64,000 bases of DNA from Atopobiaceae bacterium (GTDB taxonomy: Bacteria; Actinomycetota; Coriobacteriia; Coriobacteriales; Atopobiaceae). Of this stretch, positions 19,484 to 27,753 are shown in pieces. The notes below the pieces were generated by a model. The model saw only the letters and a program-made list of their open reading frames with translations. It searched no databases and was not told the DNA's origin. The translations under genes were made by a program, and so were the position numbers. The stretch spans positions 186,001 to 250,000 of the forward strand of contig JALCUE010000002.1 of NCBI GenBank assembly GCA_022655215.1, in the 5' to 3' direction. The stretch's first letter is position 1; each line of letters opens with the position of its first letter.

Positions 19484-20494
19484 CTAGTCCGTCTCGTTCC
19501 TCACGAAGAAGTCGTGTGCGTTCGAGAAGAGCAGCTTGTCCGTGAGCTCGCGTCCGATGTCTGCGACCAGCGCGTCCTCGAGGGTCGACACGTGGTCGGC
19601 GGGGGCGAGCCAGCTCGGGACGTCGCAGCCGTCATAGTCGCTTCCCAGGCAGACCACATCCTGGCCATCGAGGTCGAGCCAGTGTTCGACGTGGGCGAGG
19701 ACCTCGGCCGGCGTCGGGTCTGGCGAGGGCGAGAGGAAGTGACGGCAGAAGTTGAGTCCGACGAGACCTCCTGCGTCACGGATGGCACGGAACTGGTCGT
19801 CCGTGAGGTTGCGAGGTACGTCCATGACCGCGCGCGAGTTCGAGTGGCTTGCCACGAACGGCCGACGTGCGATCCTGCGGACGTCCTCGAATCCCGGGTC
19901 GTTCAGGTGACTCACGTCGACCACGATCCGATGGCCCTCGAGACTCGTGACCATGTCGCGCCCGAAGCGGGTGAGTGGCTGTTCGGTGTCATGGCCGCTG
20001 CCCAGGGGGTTCGCCGCGTTCCAGGTGAGTGTGAGCATCCTCACGCCCCGCTCCGCGACGTGGTCGATCATGTCAGAGGAGGAGGCGAGCAGCTTGCCGT
20101 TCTCGATGGTGAGGATCGCGCACGTACGGCCGGATTCGAGGGTTCCGTCGATCTGCCCCGCCGACCGCGCCTGGGCCAGGAGGTCGGGGTGGAGACGTAT
20201 GTGCTCCGCGAGCGTCGTGGAGACGATGTCGAAGAAGGTCGCGGACTGCTCGACCGTGAGGGTGTCGGGGATGAAGACGGCCATGCACTGGCACCAGGCG
20301 AAACGGCCCATACGAGGAAGCGAGAGATGTCCATGCCCCGCATCGGCGAAGTCGGTGAGCTCTCCCGGCGTGACCTTGCCCTCGTCCGACGGATCGTAGA
20401 AGACGCTCCCTCCATCCAGCTCCGGCGGAAGCTTGGGCCAGGCAAGGCTGTCGAGCGTGTCGCAATGAAGGTCGAACACATGCGTGCGGTCCAT
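19484..20494 (-). CDS. Membrane dipeptidase (peptidase family M19)
   Basis: 336 aa from the ATG at 20494, which has GGAGGG at 6-base spacing and gives MDRTHVFDLHCDTL. The zinc ligands of renal-dipeptidase-type enzymes are present: HCD near the N-terminus, a Glu in the middle, VDVSHLND, ASHSNSRAV and LGSDYDG near the C-terminus. Bacterial members cleave dipeptides, often with D-residues at the second position, consistent with peptidoglycan peptide recycling or nutrition. No signal peptide, so likely cytoplasmic. It is divergent from the unknown gene at 20.6 kb. Confidence 0.9.
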   Translation of the reverse strand: MDRTHVFDLHCDTLDSLAWPKLPPELDGGSVFYDPSDEGKVTPGELTDFADAGHGHLSLPRMGRFAWCQCMAVFIPDTLTVEQSATFFDIVSTTLAEHIRLHPDLLAQARSAGQIDGTLESGRTCAILTIENGKLLASSSDMIDHVAERGVRMLTLTWNAANPLGSGHDTEQPLTRFGRDMVTSLEGHRIVVDVSHLNDPGFEDVRRIARRPFVASHSNSRAVMDVPRNLTDDQFRAIRDAGGLVGLNFCRHFLSPSPDPTPAEVLAHVEHWLDLDGQDVVCLGSDYDGCDVPSWLAPADHVSTLEDALVADIGRELTDKLLFSNAHDFFVRNETD

Positions 20495-20537
20495 GATGTC
20501 CCTCCAGACGGTTCGCCCCATCATACGCGTGCTTGGC

Positions 20538-20568
20538 TGACATGATGACGAACACATGTTCTATTAAT
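20538..20568 (+). promoter_or_regulatory. Candidate promoter with LexA-box-like palindrome
   Basis: CGAACACATGTTCT at 20549-20562 fits the Gram-positive SOS box CGAAC-RNRY-GTTCG at all but the last base. It sits between a possible -35 (TGACAT, 20538-20543) and -10 (TATTAA, 20562-20567) 18 bases apart, reading toward the gene at 20618. Whether LexA binds is untested. It is also 55 bases from the dipeptidase start. Confidence 0.5.
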
Positions 20569-20617
20569 GTCAGGCATGGGCGGTATGGTCTGGGCACGTT
20601 GATTCCCAGGAGAGGAG

Positions 20618-21019
20618 ATGCGCATGGGCGAGGGGCTTTGGGGTGCCGAGAGCGCGAGGGCGGTCTGCCACACGGAGGAAGACGACAGTCGTGACGTGCT
20701 GGTGTGGGAGGGGGATGGCGGAAGGGTCTTCGTCTGCGAGGCCATGGAAGGTGAGGTCACACGTCAGGTCTTCGACGTCGACCGTCATGTTCACAGGGTC
20801 GACGTGGCGCCGGGTGAGCGGGATGCCCTCACCCGAGTGCTCGGGCTTGATACGGTCGAACGCGGTCTGGACGCGTTCTTCCGAGATGGGGAGACGTTCC
20901 TCTCCGACCTCATGGACCTCATGGATGTGGCGGGAGTCGCCTATGGGTACGTGTCGCGGTGCGGCGACGGGCCTGTGTCATGGCGGCCAGCCCGCAGTGG
21001 TGAGAGGGCATGGACATGA
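20618..21019 (+). CDS. Hypothetical protein, 133 aa
   Basis: Not recognised. The protein is acidic, soluble, without signal peptide or membrane helix, and begins MRMGEGLWGAES. It contains paired beta-like segments (DVLVWEGDGGRVFVCEAMEG) and a later helical part (GLDAFFRDGETFLSDLMDLM). GGAGAGGAG stands directly before the ATG, so translation is plausible, and composition matches neighbours. It is preceded by the SOS-box-like palindrome and followed by tRNA genes on the other strand, so it is probably monocistronic. Confidence 0.55.
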   Translation: MRMGEGLWGAESARAVCHTEEDDSRDVLVWEGDGGRVFVCEAMEGEVTRQVFDVDRHVHRVDVAPGERDALTRVLGLDTVERGLDAFFRDGETFLSDLMDLMDVAGVAYGYVSRCGDGPVSWRPARSGERAWT

Positions 21020-21032
21020 TGCCGCGCATATG

Positions 21033-21064
21033 AAAAAGGCGAGGGCCCCCGGAGGGACCCTCGC
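21033..21064 (-). terminator. Intrinsic terminator of tRNA-Arg
   Basis: Reading on the minus strand, stem gcgaggg...ccctcgc (21064-21058 with 21045-21039) is followed by CTTTTT. It lies 10 bases past the tRNA 3' end. Confidence 0.85.
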
Positions 21065-21073
21065 TCATTCACA

Positions 21074-21150
21074 TGGTGCGGCGTATAGGATTCGAACCTA
21101 TGACGTTCTGATTCGTAGTCAGACCCTCTATCCAGCTGAGGTAACGCCGC
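21074..21150 (-). tRNA. tRNA-Arg (anticodon ACG)
   Basis: Acceptor GCGGCGT/ACGCCGC, discriminator A and encoded CCA at 21076-21074. Anticodon loop CTACGAA carries ACG (complement of 21114-21116). The T-loop is GGTTCGAATCC. Confidence 0.97.
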
Positions 21151-21263
21151 GTGTCATCTATAATCGCTTGGCCGTGTTTTGGTGTCAAGCATGTTTCTCC
21201 GAAAACTGCCAGTTTTTCAGCCCTGGCACGACGTTCCCAGTGGGCTTCGGCCTGTCTCGGCAT

Positions 21264-21291
21264 GAAAAAGGGCCCTGCCTGAGCAGGGCCC
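21264..21291 (-). terminator. Intrinsic terminator of tRNA-Ser
   Basis: On the minus strand gggccctgctcaggcagggccc forms a tight hairpin followed by TTTTTC, 10 bases past the tRNA-Ser 3' end. Confidence 0.9.
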
Positions 21292-21300
21292 CGAGCATCC

Positions 21301-21392
21301 TGGCGGAGAGCTGGGGATTCGAACCCCAGATAGGGTTTGCACCCTATACTCGCTTAGCAGGCGAGCACCTTCGGCCTCTCGGTCAGCTCTCC
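21301..21392 (-). tRNA. tRNA-Ser (anticodon GCT)
   Basis: Acceptor GGAGAGC...GCTCTCC, discriminator G and encoded CCA at 21303-21301. Anticodon loop CTGCTAA carries GCT (complement of 21356-21358). The long variable arm marks a class II tRNA. Confidence 0.96.
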
Positions 21393-21481
21393 GAACGACG
21401 TGCTACCGCATCATACCCCACAACTCCGCAGGGTCACAACAACAATAGGAAGCAAGGCCACTTCCACTCCGCCGCGGGCCC

Positions 21482-22492
21482 TCAATCGAGGAAGCCGGGG
21501 CTCACCACGACGTCGGCGGACGTCTCGTCGCCCTCATGTACGCGCGAGCGCAGGGCCGCCCATGAGAAGCGTTCCACGAGCTCGTCGGCATCGACCTCCT
21601 CGCCCTGCTCCGCCAGCCCTACCGAGGCGGCGAGGCGACCGATCAGGTGCCGTGCCGTCATGCCGGACGAGCGTAGTGCGCCGAGGTCGAGGTCGCGCTC
21701 CCGCTTGGAGAGCCTGCGACCGTCCGGGGCGACGAGCAGCGGGACGTGCGCGTATTCGGGCGTCGCCAGGCCGAGGACGCGTTGTAGCCAGACCTGTCGG
21801 CAGGTCGATCCCAGCAGGTCGCGCCCGCGGACCACCTGCGTCACTCCCATGGCGGCGTCATCCACCACCACCGCGAGCTGATAGGCGAACACGCCGTCGC
21901 TCCTCCTCACGAGGAAGTCGCCGCAGTCGCGCGCCAGGCACTCCCGGACCTCCCCGTAGACGAGGTCGTCGAACGTGATGTCGCCGACGGGGTCACCTTC
22001 GGCGGGCACCACCACGCGGGTCGCCGCCGGACGCACCGCCGAGAGCCTCTTGACCTGCTCGGGGGTGAGGTCTCGACAGGTCCCCTGGTAGACATAGGTC
22101 CCATCGCTTGCATGCGGGGCGGTCGCCGCATGGAGCTCGCTTCTCGTGCAGAAGCAGGGGTAGGTGAGACCGGCCCCTCGGAGGAGGTCGACGGCCGCCT
22201 CGTACGCGTGTCCGCGCTCGCTCTGGCGGTACGGCCCCTCATCCCAGTCGAGGCCGAGCCAGTCGAGGTCGTCCATGAGCAGGTCTGCCGTGGTCCGGTC
22301 CCGGGCCCGCGGGTCGAGGTCCTCCACGCGGAGCACCATCCTGCCGCCCTCGGAGCGAACGCCCAGCCATGCCACGAGGCAGGAAAGGACGTTACCAAGG
22401 TGCATCCTGCCCGACGGCGTGGGAGCGAAGCGTCCCGTCGGCGGGGTGCCGGCGGGACGCGGGTCGATCGTCTGTGTGAGTCGTGCGTCCAT
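21482..22492 (-). CDS. gluQ: Glutamyl-Q tRNA(Asp) synthetase (GluQRS)
   Basis: 336 aa, short compared with GluRS (about 470-500) because the anticodon-binding domain is missing. It has the class I signature APTPSGRMHLGN and a KMSKS-like RRLSKRERD. The zinc-binding stem insertion is present as CFC...Y..TC (PCFCTRSELHAA, YVYQGTCRD). GluQRS attaches glutamate to queuosine in tRNA-Asp, making glutamyl-queuosine. A queuosine-precursor transporter (QueT family) lies at 39.5 kb, which fits. Monocistronic. Confidence 0.92.
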   Translation of the reverse strand: MDARLTQTIDPRPAGTPPTGRFAPTPSGRMHLGNVLSCLVAWLGVRSEGGRMVLRVEDLDPRARDRTTADLLMDDLDWLGLDWDEGPYRQSERGHAYEAAVDLLRGAGLTYPCFCTRSELHAATAPHASDGTYVYQGTCRDLTPEQVKRLSAVRPAATRVVVPAEGDPVGDITFDDLVYGEVRECLARDCGDFLVRRSDGVFAYQLAVVVDDAAMGVTQVVRGRDLLGSTCRQVWLQRVLGLATPEYAHVPLLVAPDGRRLSKRERDLDLGALRSSGMTARHLIGRLAASVGLAEQGEEVDADELVERFSWAALRSRVHEGDETSADVVVSPGFLD

Positions 22493-22519
22493 GCGCTAGA
22501 TGGTAGCGCAAGCTCCCTG

Positions 22520-23035
22520 CTACATCGGCATCGTCGGGGCGGTGAAGACGCGCGCCTGATACTTGGCATCGAGGTCGTACAGGCCCTTGGCGTCGTCGCC
22601 GAAGAGCTTGTAGTCCTTGATCATGTCGCTGGCGTTGACCTCCTCCTCGTTCTGCTCCTTCACGAACCAGTCGAGCAGCTGCATGGTGCGGAAGTCGCGG
22701 ACGTCGGAAGCGGCGGCATAGCAGTCGTTGATGAGGCTCGTGACGTACTGCTCGTGGGTGAGGCCGGCCTGGAGCGGCTCGAGGTCGTTCGAGAAGGTCT
22801 TGTCCGGCTGGTCGATGGCGAGCATCCGCACGTCGATGTCGTTGTCGAGCAGGTAGCGGCGGAGGATCTTCGCGTGCGCGACCTCCTCCTGAACCTGGAT
22901 CATGTACCAGTTGGCGTAGCCCTTGAGCCCGCGCTCGTCGTAGTAGTCGGCGAAGGTGAGGTAGAGATAGGCCGAGTAGAGCTCCTTGTTGATCTGCGTG
23001 TTCATGAGGTCCGCGACCTTGCCGTCAAGTGCCAT
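22520..23035 (-). CDS. Ferritin (FtnA type)
   Basis: 171 aa, a four-helix ferritin-like diiron protein that oxidises and stores iron. Ferroxidase-type residues are visible in E..SAYLYL near the N-terminus, Q.QEEVAHAKIL (E..H) in helix 2 and a later EEEVNASDMI segment. The length and C-terminal helix match non-haem ferritins. AAGGAGAGCGTC precedes the ATG. It stands alone; the 250-base upstream gap holds no recognisable gene. Confidence 0.93.
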   Translation of the reverse strand: MALDGKVADLMNTQINKELYSAYLYLTFADYYDERGLKGYANWYMIQVQEEVAHAKILRRYLLDNDIDVRMLAIDQPDKTFSNDLEPLQAGLTHEQYVTSLINDCYAAASDVRDFRTMQLLDWFVKEQNEEEVNASDMIKDYKLFGDDAKGLYDLDAKYQARVFTAPTMPM

Positions 23036-23289
23036 GACGCTCTCCTTGTCTGCCCCTGGTGGGGGCGTTTCCCGGGTGCTCGATTGCAGTTGTACCCAAC
23101 CTGGTCCTCATCAGGCATGAAATGTTGGAGTATCAGCTGCATATGAGTCTGGCGAGAGGACCGAGGACGTCTCCGCCATCCGTCAGCGCGACCTCCCAAT
23201 ACCCTTGTACCTGCGGCTATCTGATAGACTGAACGTCAGTCCAAGGCCTGTGAGACCCTGTGGCCGTGACGTATGGAGGAGACGCGACC

Positions 23290-25287
23290 ATGACCTGCCA
23301 ACGTGAGTCCTCGCGTCGTCCCTCGGGTGGGTCGCTCCTGGCCCTTTCCCGGGCCGTCCTCCTGACGGTCATCCTCCTGACGGGCCTGTCGCTCTCGCCG
23401 TCCCATGCGTCAGCCAAGAGCTATTCGATGCCCTCCACCAGCATCGTCGCGGACGTCGGGGTGGATGGGACCCTCTCGGTCACGGAGTCCCGGCGGTTCG
23501 ACTTCTTCGGTGAGTACCACTATGTGTACTGGGACATCCCCACGACCGGCGTGGCGGGGGCCCCGACGGACGTCGTGGTGGACTCCCTCATGTCGAAGGC
23601 CGTCGCCGGCGTGGGCGTCTCCGTGTATTCGCGATCCGACCAACCTGACACGCCCGGGACCTATACGGTCAGCACGGTCACGAAGGACTCGGGGACCACG
23701 GTCACGCGCATCACCGCCTACTTCGATGCCTACGGCAGCAGCGACGTGGTGTTCATGCTGGGCTATTCGGTCGACGGGATGGTCACGGCATGGGCGGACA
23801 CCGGCGAGCTGTACTGGAAGTTCGTCTCGGACGGATGGGGAGTGGCGTCGAGAGACGTGACCTGCGTCGTCAACCTTCCCGTGCCCGATGGTGCCGACAC
23901 CACGGCGGGCGAGACGATCCGCGCGTGGGGCCATGGCCCCCTCGACGGTGGCGTCTCCCTCGACGGCGGGGTCTCCCTCGATGGCGGGACCATCACGTTC
24001 ACGGTGCCCGAGGTGGGAACGAGCGAATACGCCGAGGCGCGCGTCCTGTTCCCCGTGAGTTGGCTCACGGGCCTCACCCCCAACTCCACGCCGCATAGGG
24101 ACGACGCCATCTCCGAGGAGAAGACCTGGGCGTCCGAGGCGAACGTGCGTCGCGTGGGCAGGATCGTCGTCCAGTGTGCGATCATCCTCGCGCTCGTGGC
24201 TTCGATGGCGGTCTACCTGTGGCGTTGGCTCGTGAGGGGACGCGACGCCAAGCCCGCGTTCTCGGAGCGTTACCTCCGCGACGTCCCCACGAATGACTCC
24301 CCCTTCGTGCTGGCCAACGTCTGGAAGCATGGGGGGGCGGGCGGCAGCGCCATGTCGGCCGAGCTCATGCACCTCACCGACCTCGGGATGATCACGGTCG
24401 AGAAGGGCAGCGTGGAGAGGGAGGCCCGGCTGGGAGGCGTGAGGTCGCATGACACGTACCTGCTCGCCATCAAGCAGGGGACCAAGTGCCTGAACCTGGT
24501 TGGTGACCTGGCTCCCTCTCTCGACGCGGCGGACAGGCGCACGATGCGCTACCTCTTCAGCGAGGTCATGCCGCTGCTCCCGGAGGCAAAGACGGCTGAC
24601 GGCAGGAACGCCATCGCCCTATGGGACGTGAGGCGGCTTGGCCGCACGAGGAGGTCTCACAAGGACGACGGGAACCGTGAGATGTATCGGATGGCGACCA
24701 GGTCCTGGTCGAAATTCGTACGCGACCTGGCCGTGGCTCGCGGCTATGTCGAGAAGGTCGACCTTTCGAAACCGCAGTTCCTGACAGGGGCCATGTCATG
24801 CGTGAGTCTGGTGCTGGCAGACTGGTTGAGCCTGTCGGACGTGCTCATCGCTGTCCTCCTCGTGATCATGATCCTCGCCTTCTACCTGCCCGATGAGGTC
24901 TACCGACGCACCGAGAAGGGGGCGGAGGTGGGCGCCAAGCTCGCCGCGTTGCGCCGTTGGCTCACGGACTTCACCCGCCTCGGGGAGGCCGTGCCGACCG
25001 ACGTCATCCTCTGGGACCGCCTTCTGGTGGCGGCGACGTATCTGGGGGTCTCGAAGAAGGTCATCGCCCAGCTCAAGGAGGCGGCTCCCGAGGTCTTGGA
25101 AGACCCCGAGCTCTATGTGTACGGCGGATGGTACCGCGCCGGGAGGGGCTTCGGATGCGCCGCCGACGCGGTCTCCGGCACGTCGTTCAGCGGGGGCTCC
25201 TTCTCGTCGAGCTCCGGTGCGGGTGGTGGGTTCTCCGGCGGCGGGGGCGGCGGCGGAGGAGGCGGCGGTGGCGGAGGAGCCGGCTGA
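23290..25287 (+). CDS. DUF2207 membrane protein (first paralogue)
   Basis: 665 aa from the ATG at 23290, preceded by GGAGGA. A signal peptide ends near SHASAKSYS. The extracytoplasmic DUF2207 domain (about 45-280) includes FDFFGEYHYVYWDIP. A membrane helix is near 295-315, then a cytoplasmic part, two more helices around 500-540, and a TPM-like C-terminal region (KLAALRRWLTDFTRLGEAVP, WDRLLVAATYLGV). The last about 50 residues are Ser/Gly-rich, ending in a long glycine run. A homologous gene follows 67 bases later. Function of the family is unknown. Confidence 0.85.
   Translation: MTCQRESSRRPSGGSLLALSRAVLLTVILLTGLSLSPSHASAKSYSMPSTSIVADVGVDGTLSVTESRRFDFFGEYHYVYWDIPTTGVAGAPTDVVVDSLMSKAVAGVGVSVYSRSDQPDTPGTYTVSTVTKDSGTTVTRITAYFDAYGSSDVVFMLGYSVDGMVTAWADTGELYWKFVSDGWGVASRDVTCVVNLPVPDGADTTAGETIRAWGHGPLDGGVSLDGGVSLDGGTITFTVPEVGTSEYAEARVLFPVSWLTGLTPNSTPHRDDAISEEKTWASEANVRRVGRIVVQCAIILALVASMAVYLWRWLVRGRDAKPAFSERYLRDVPTNDSPFVLANVWKHGGAGGSAMSAELMHLTDLGMITVEKGSVEREARLGGVRSHDTYLLAIKQGTKCLNLVGDLAPSLDAADRRTMRYLFSEVMPLLPEAKTADGRNAIALWDVRRLGRTRRSHKDDGNREMYRMATRSWSKFVRDLAVARGYVEKVDLSKPQFLTGAMSCVSLVLADWLSLSDVLIAVLLVIMILAFYLPDEVYRRTEKGAEVGAKLAALRRWLTDFTRLGEAVPTDVILWDRLLVAATYLGVSKKVIAQLKEAAPEVLEDPELYVYGGWYRAGRGFGCAADAVSGTSFSGGSFSSSSGAGGGFSGGGGGGGGGGGGGGAG
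23941..23994 (+). repeat. Three tandem 18-bp repeats inside the first DUF2207 gene
   Basis: Units at 23941, 23959 and 23977 (ctcgacggtggcgtctcc and close variants, the third diverging at its end) encode LDGGVS repeats. The neighbouring paralogue lacks them at the aligned position, so this is a local expansion. Confidence 0.85.
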
Positions 25288-25354
25288 GACCGTCTCGCGC
25301 ACGCGCCTTTGGTTGTATCTTGGGAACACCTAGGTCCACTGAAGAGGAGCGCCC

Positions 25355-27364
25355 ATGTCCAGCGCCATGACCAACAACCCTCGCACGTCGGCTGACGTGT
25401 CCCGCCGGCCGCGTCGCTCGTTCGCGGTGCTCGTCGCCCTCGTGGCCACGCTGGTCGTGTGCGCGGGAATCACCCTTGTCCCGTCCGCAGCCCTTGCCAA
25501 GAGCTACTCGATCACCAAGGTGGACATCGACGCCACGGTCGGCACGGACGGCTCGCTCACGGTCGTGGAGGACCGGACGTTCGACTTCGACGGCGACTTC
25601 CACGGCGTCTACTGGGACATCCCCGAGGGCAGCTATGAGGGCCGCACGGTGAGCGTCGCGGTCGGCCAGGTGGGCGAGGTCGTGGACGGACAGCTCACGC
25701 CCTTCTCCACGCAGGGGTATGGGTCTTCCGGAAGCTATTCCGTGAGCGAGACCACGAGCGACTCCGGCACCTTCGTCCAGCAGGTGAAGCTCTATTCCAC
25801 CAAGTCCGACACCACGGCGACCTATCGCATCAGCTACGTGCTGACCGGGGGCGTGTCCGCATGGTCCGACACCGGTGAGCTGTACTGGAAGTTCGTGACG
25901 GATGGTTGGGACGTGCCTTCTGAGGACGTGACCTGCACCGTCCACCTCCCGGTGGCCTCCGGCGAGACGGTCACGGCCGGTGACAACGTCCGCGTATGGG
26001 CGCACGGCCCGGTGAACGGCGAGTCGACGGTCACGTCGGACGGGGCCACGTTCACGGTCCCCGAGGTGGGCACCGACGAGTACGCCGAGGCCCGCATCAC
26101 GTTCCCGGTCTCCTGGCTCTCCCAGATGACCCCCTCCTCCACCGCGAAGCTCGACTCGATCATGAGCGAGGAGCAGGCCTGGACCGACGAGGCGAACGCG
26201 AAGCGCGAGCAGGCTCGCAACACGGTCCGTGGCCTCACGGTGGGCGGGTTCGCGCTGGCCGCGGTCTCGGCCGTGCTGGTGTTCCTCGCGAGGCGCCGCT
26301 ATGGCATCGACCACAAGGCCCACTTCAGCGACGACTACTTCCGCGACGTCCCCACCTCCGACCACCCGGCCGTGCTGGGCTGCCTCCTGCATGACGGAGA
26401 CGTGGGTTCGGCCGACTTCACGGCCTCGCTCATGCGGCTCACGGACGAGGGCGCCATCGGGCTCGACCTCGTGACCACCACGAAGGACCGCCTCATCGGC
26501 AAGAAGGTGGAGGAGGACTACCGCATCACCCGCAACCCCGACGTCGCGGCGACGCTCACCGACCCCGTCGACAAGGACGTCATGGCGTTCCTGTTCGGGG
26601 ACGTGGCCCCTCGCGTCGCGGGGTATGAACCCGCCGCTGACGGTCGCGAGACCCTCATGTTCTCAGATGTCCAGCGTGTGGCGAAGAGTCAGGCCCAGGC
26701 CTACTCCGACTCCCTCGACTCCTGGAAGGAGCGCGTGCAGGCGACCTGCGAGCGGCGTGGCTTCTTCGTGGACGCCAAGGGTACGAAGAAGGGCGCCCTC
26801 ATCATCCTCGGCGGCGTCGACGTCATCGCATGCGTGGCCGGTCTTCTCGTCACGCTCATTATGGTGGGGATGGACGCGGCCCTGCTCGTGGCCATACTCG
26901 CCCTCGGTGCCGTGGGCGTCGTCTCGTTCGTCGTCGCAGCCGGCATGAGGGAGCTGTCCGACGAGGCCATCGAGACCCGCGCGAAGCTGCTCGCCCTCAG
27001 GAGGTGGCTCTGCGAGTTCACCCGCCTCAAGGAGGCAGTGCCATCCGATGTGGTCCTGTGGAACAAGCTGCTGGTCATGTCCGTGGTCCTAGGCGTCTCC
27101 GACAAGGTGATCGAGCAGCTCAAGGTGGCCATGCCCGAGATGCTGGAGGACCCGGCGTTCATGCCCACCTATGGGTGGTGCATGTACTACGGCGGCATGC
27201 CCTGCCCCATGGACGCCTTCTCCCGTGCCTACGACACGAGCGCCCAGGTCTCCACGGCCGCGCTCGCTGCCTCCTCGAACAGCTCCGGCGGCGGCTTTGG
27301 CGGAGGGTTCTCCGGCGGCGGTGGTGGTGGCTTCGGCGGCGGTGGTGGTGGCGGCGCGTTCTGA
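25355..27364 (+). CDS. DUF2207 membrane protein (second paralogue)
   Basis: 669 aa. Signal peptide with cleavage near SAALAKSYS. The DUF2207 domain aligns along its length with the upstream gene (FDFDGDFHGVYWDIP, DTGELYWKFVTDGWDVPS, VGTDEYAEARITFPVSWL). A membrane helix is near 290, two more at about 470-525, and a TPM-like C-terminal domain (KLLALRRWLCEFTRLKEAVP) ends in a Gly/Phe-rich tail of about 35 residues. GAAGAGGAG precedes the ATG. Tandem duplication with the gene before it; probably co-transcribed. Confidence 0.86.
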   Translation: MSSAMTNNPRTSADVSRRPRRSFAVLVALVATLVVCAGITLVPSAALAKSYSITKVDIDATVGTDGSLTVVEDRTFDFDGDFHGVYWDIPEGSYEGRTVSVAVGQVGEVVDGQLTPFSTQGYGSSGSYSVSETTSDSGTFVQQVKLYSTKSDTTATYRISYVLTGGVSAWSDTGELYWKFVTDGWDVPSEDVTCTVHLPVASGETVTAGDNVRVWAHGPVNGESTVTSDGATFTVPEVGTDEYAEARITFPVSWLSQMTPSSTAKLDSIMSEEQAWTDEANAKREQARNTVRGLTVGGFALAAVSAVLVFLARRRYGIDHKAHFSDDYFRDVPTSDHPAVLGCLLHDGDVGSADFTASLMRLTDEGAIGLDLVTTTKDRLIGKKVEEDYRITRNPDVAATLTDPVDKDVMAFLFGDVAPRVAGYEPAADGRETLMFSDVQRVAKSQAQAYSDSLDSWKERVQATCERRGFFVDAKGTKKGALIILGGVDVIACVAGLLVTLIMVGMDAALLVAILALGAVGVVSFVVAAGMRELSDEAIETRAKLLALRRWLCEFTRLKEAVPSDVVLWNKLLVMSVVLGVSDKVIEQLKVAMPEMLEDPAFMPTYGWCMYYGGMPCPMDAFSRAYDTSAQVSTAALAASSNSSGGGFGGGFSGGGGGGFGGGGGGGAF

Positions 27365-27415
27365 CGCGACCTCGCATGTCGGCTGGGTGACGACATGGAC
27401 CCATGCATCGATTCG

Positions 27416-27452
27416 ACGAAGGCCTCCCGGCAGCGGTTCGGGAGGCCTTCGT
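27416..27452 (+). terminator. Hairpin terminator after the DUF2207 pair
   Basis: A perfect 14-bp stem acgaaggcctcccg/cgggaggccttcgt with a 9-base loop, 51 bases past the DUF2207 stop, followed by TATCCCC. Confidence 0.75.
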
Positions 27453-27753
27453 TATCCCCTCCCGATGCATAGAGGGGCCCTCGGGCGTATTGGGTATGGA
27501 ACGCCACGTCATGTATATACCGTTTTCGAAAAAAGCCAATCTACCTATTAGAACGTATTCCATACCGTTCACGGGAATGGATACAATAAGGACGAACCAA
27601 GCGAATCCTCGGGTATAGGATTCGATAGTCGCCAGCGAAGGTGTCGGGCTCGCCATCACTCGGCCCGCCGGCCACCCCGGGCGACATGGACATGAGGAAT
27701 GCCGCGTCCATGGATGCGGCGCTGCATCGCACATGACAACGGAGGAGACCCAT
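27453..27753. promoter_or_regulatory. AT-rich leader of carbamate kinase with inverted repeats
   Basis: 300 bases without a gene, with a local AT-rich island (about 27505-27600). Inverted copies of GGTATGGAA occur at about 27490 (forward) and 27568 (TTCCATACC), and an 8-bp hairpin cgaatcct/aggattcg lies at 27602-27624. This probably holds the arcC promoter and operators; the regulator is not identifiable from sequence. Confidence 0.45.

Noticed and set aside
27453-27753. Arginine-repressor boxes upstream of carbamate kinase
   Set aside because: The inverted elements do not match the known ARG box well enough, so I left the regulator unnamed.
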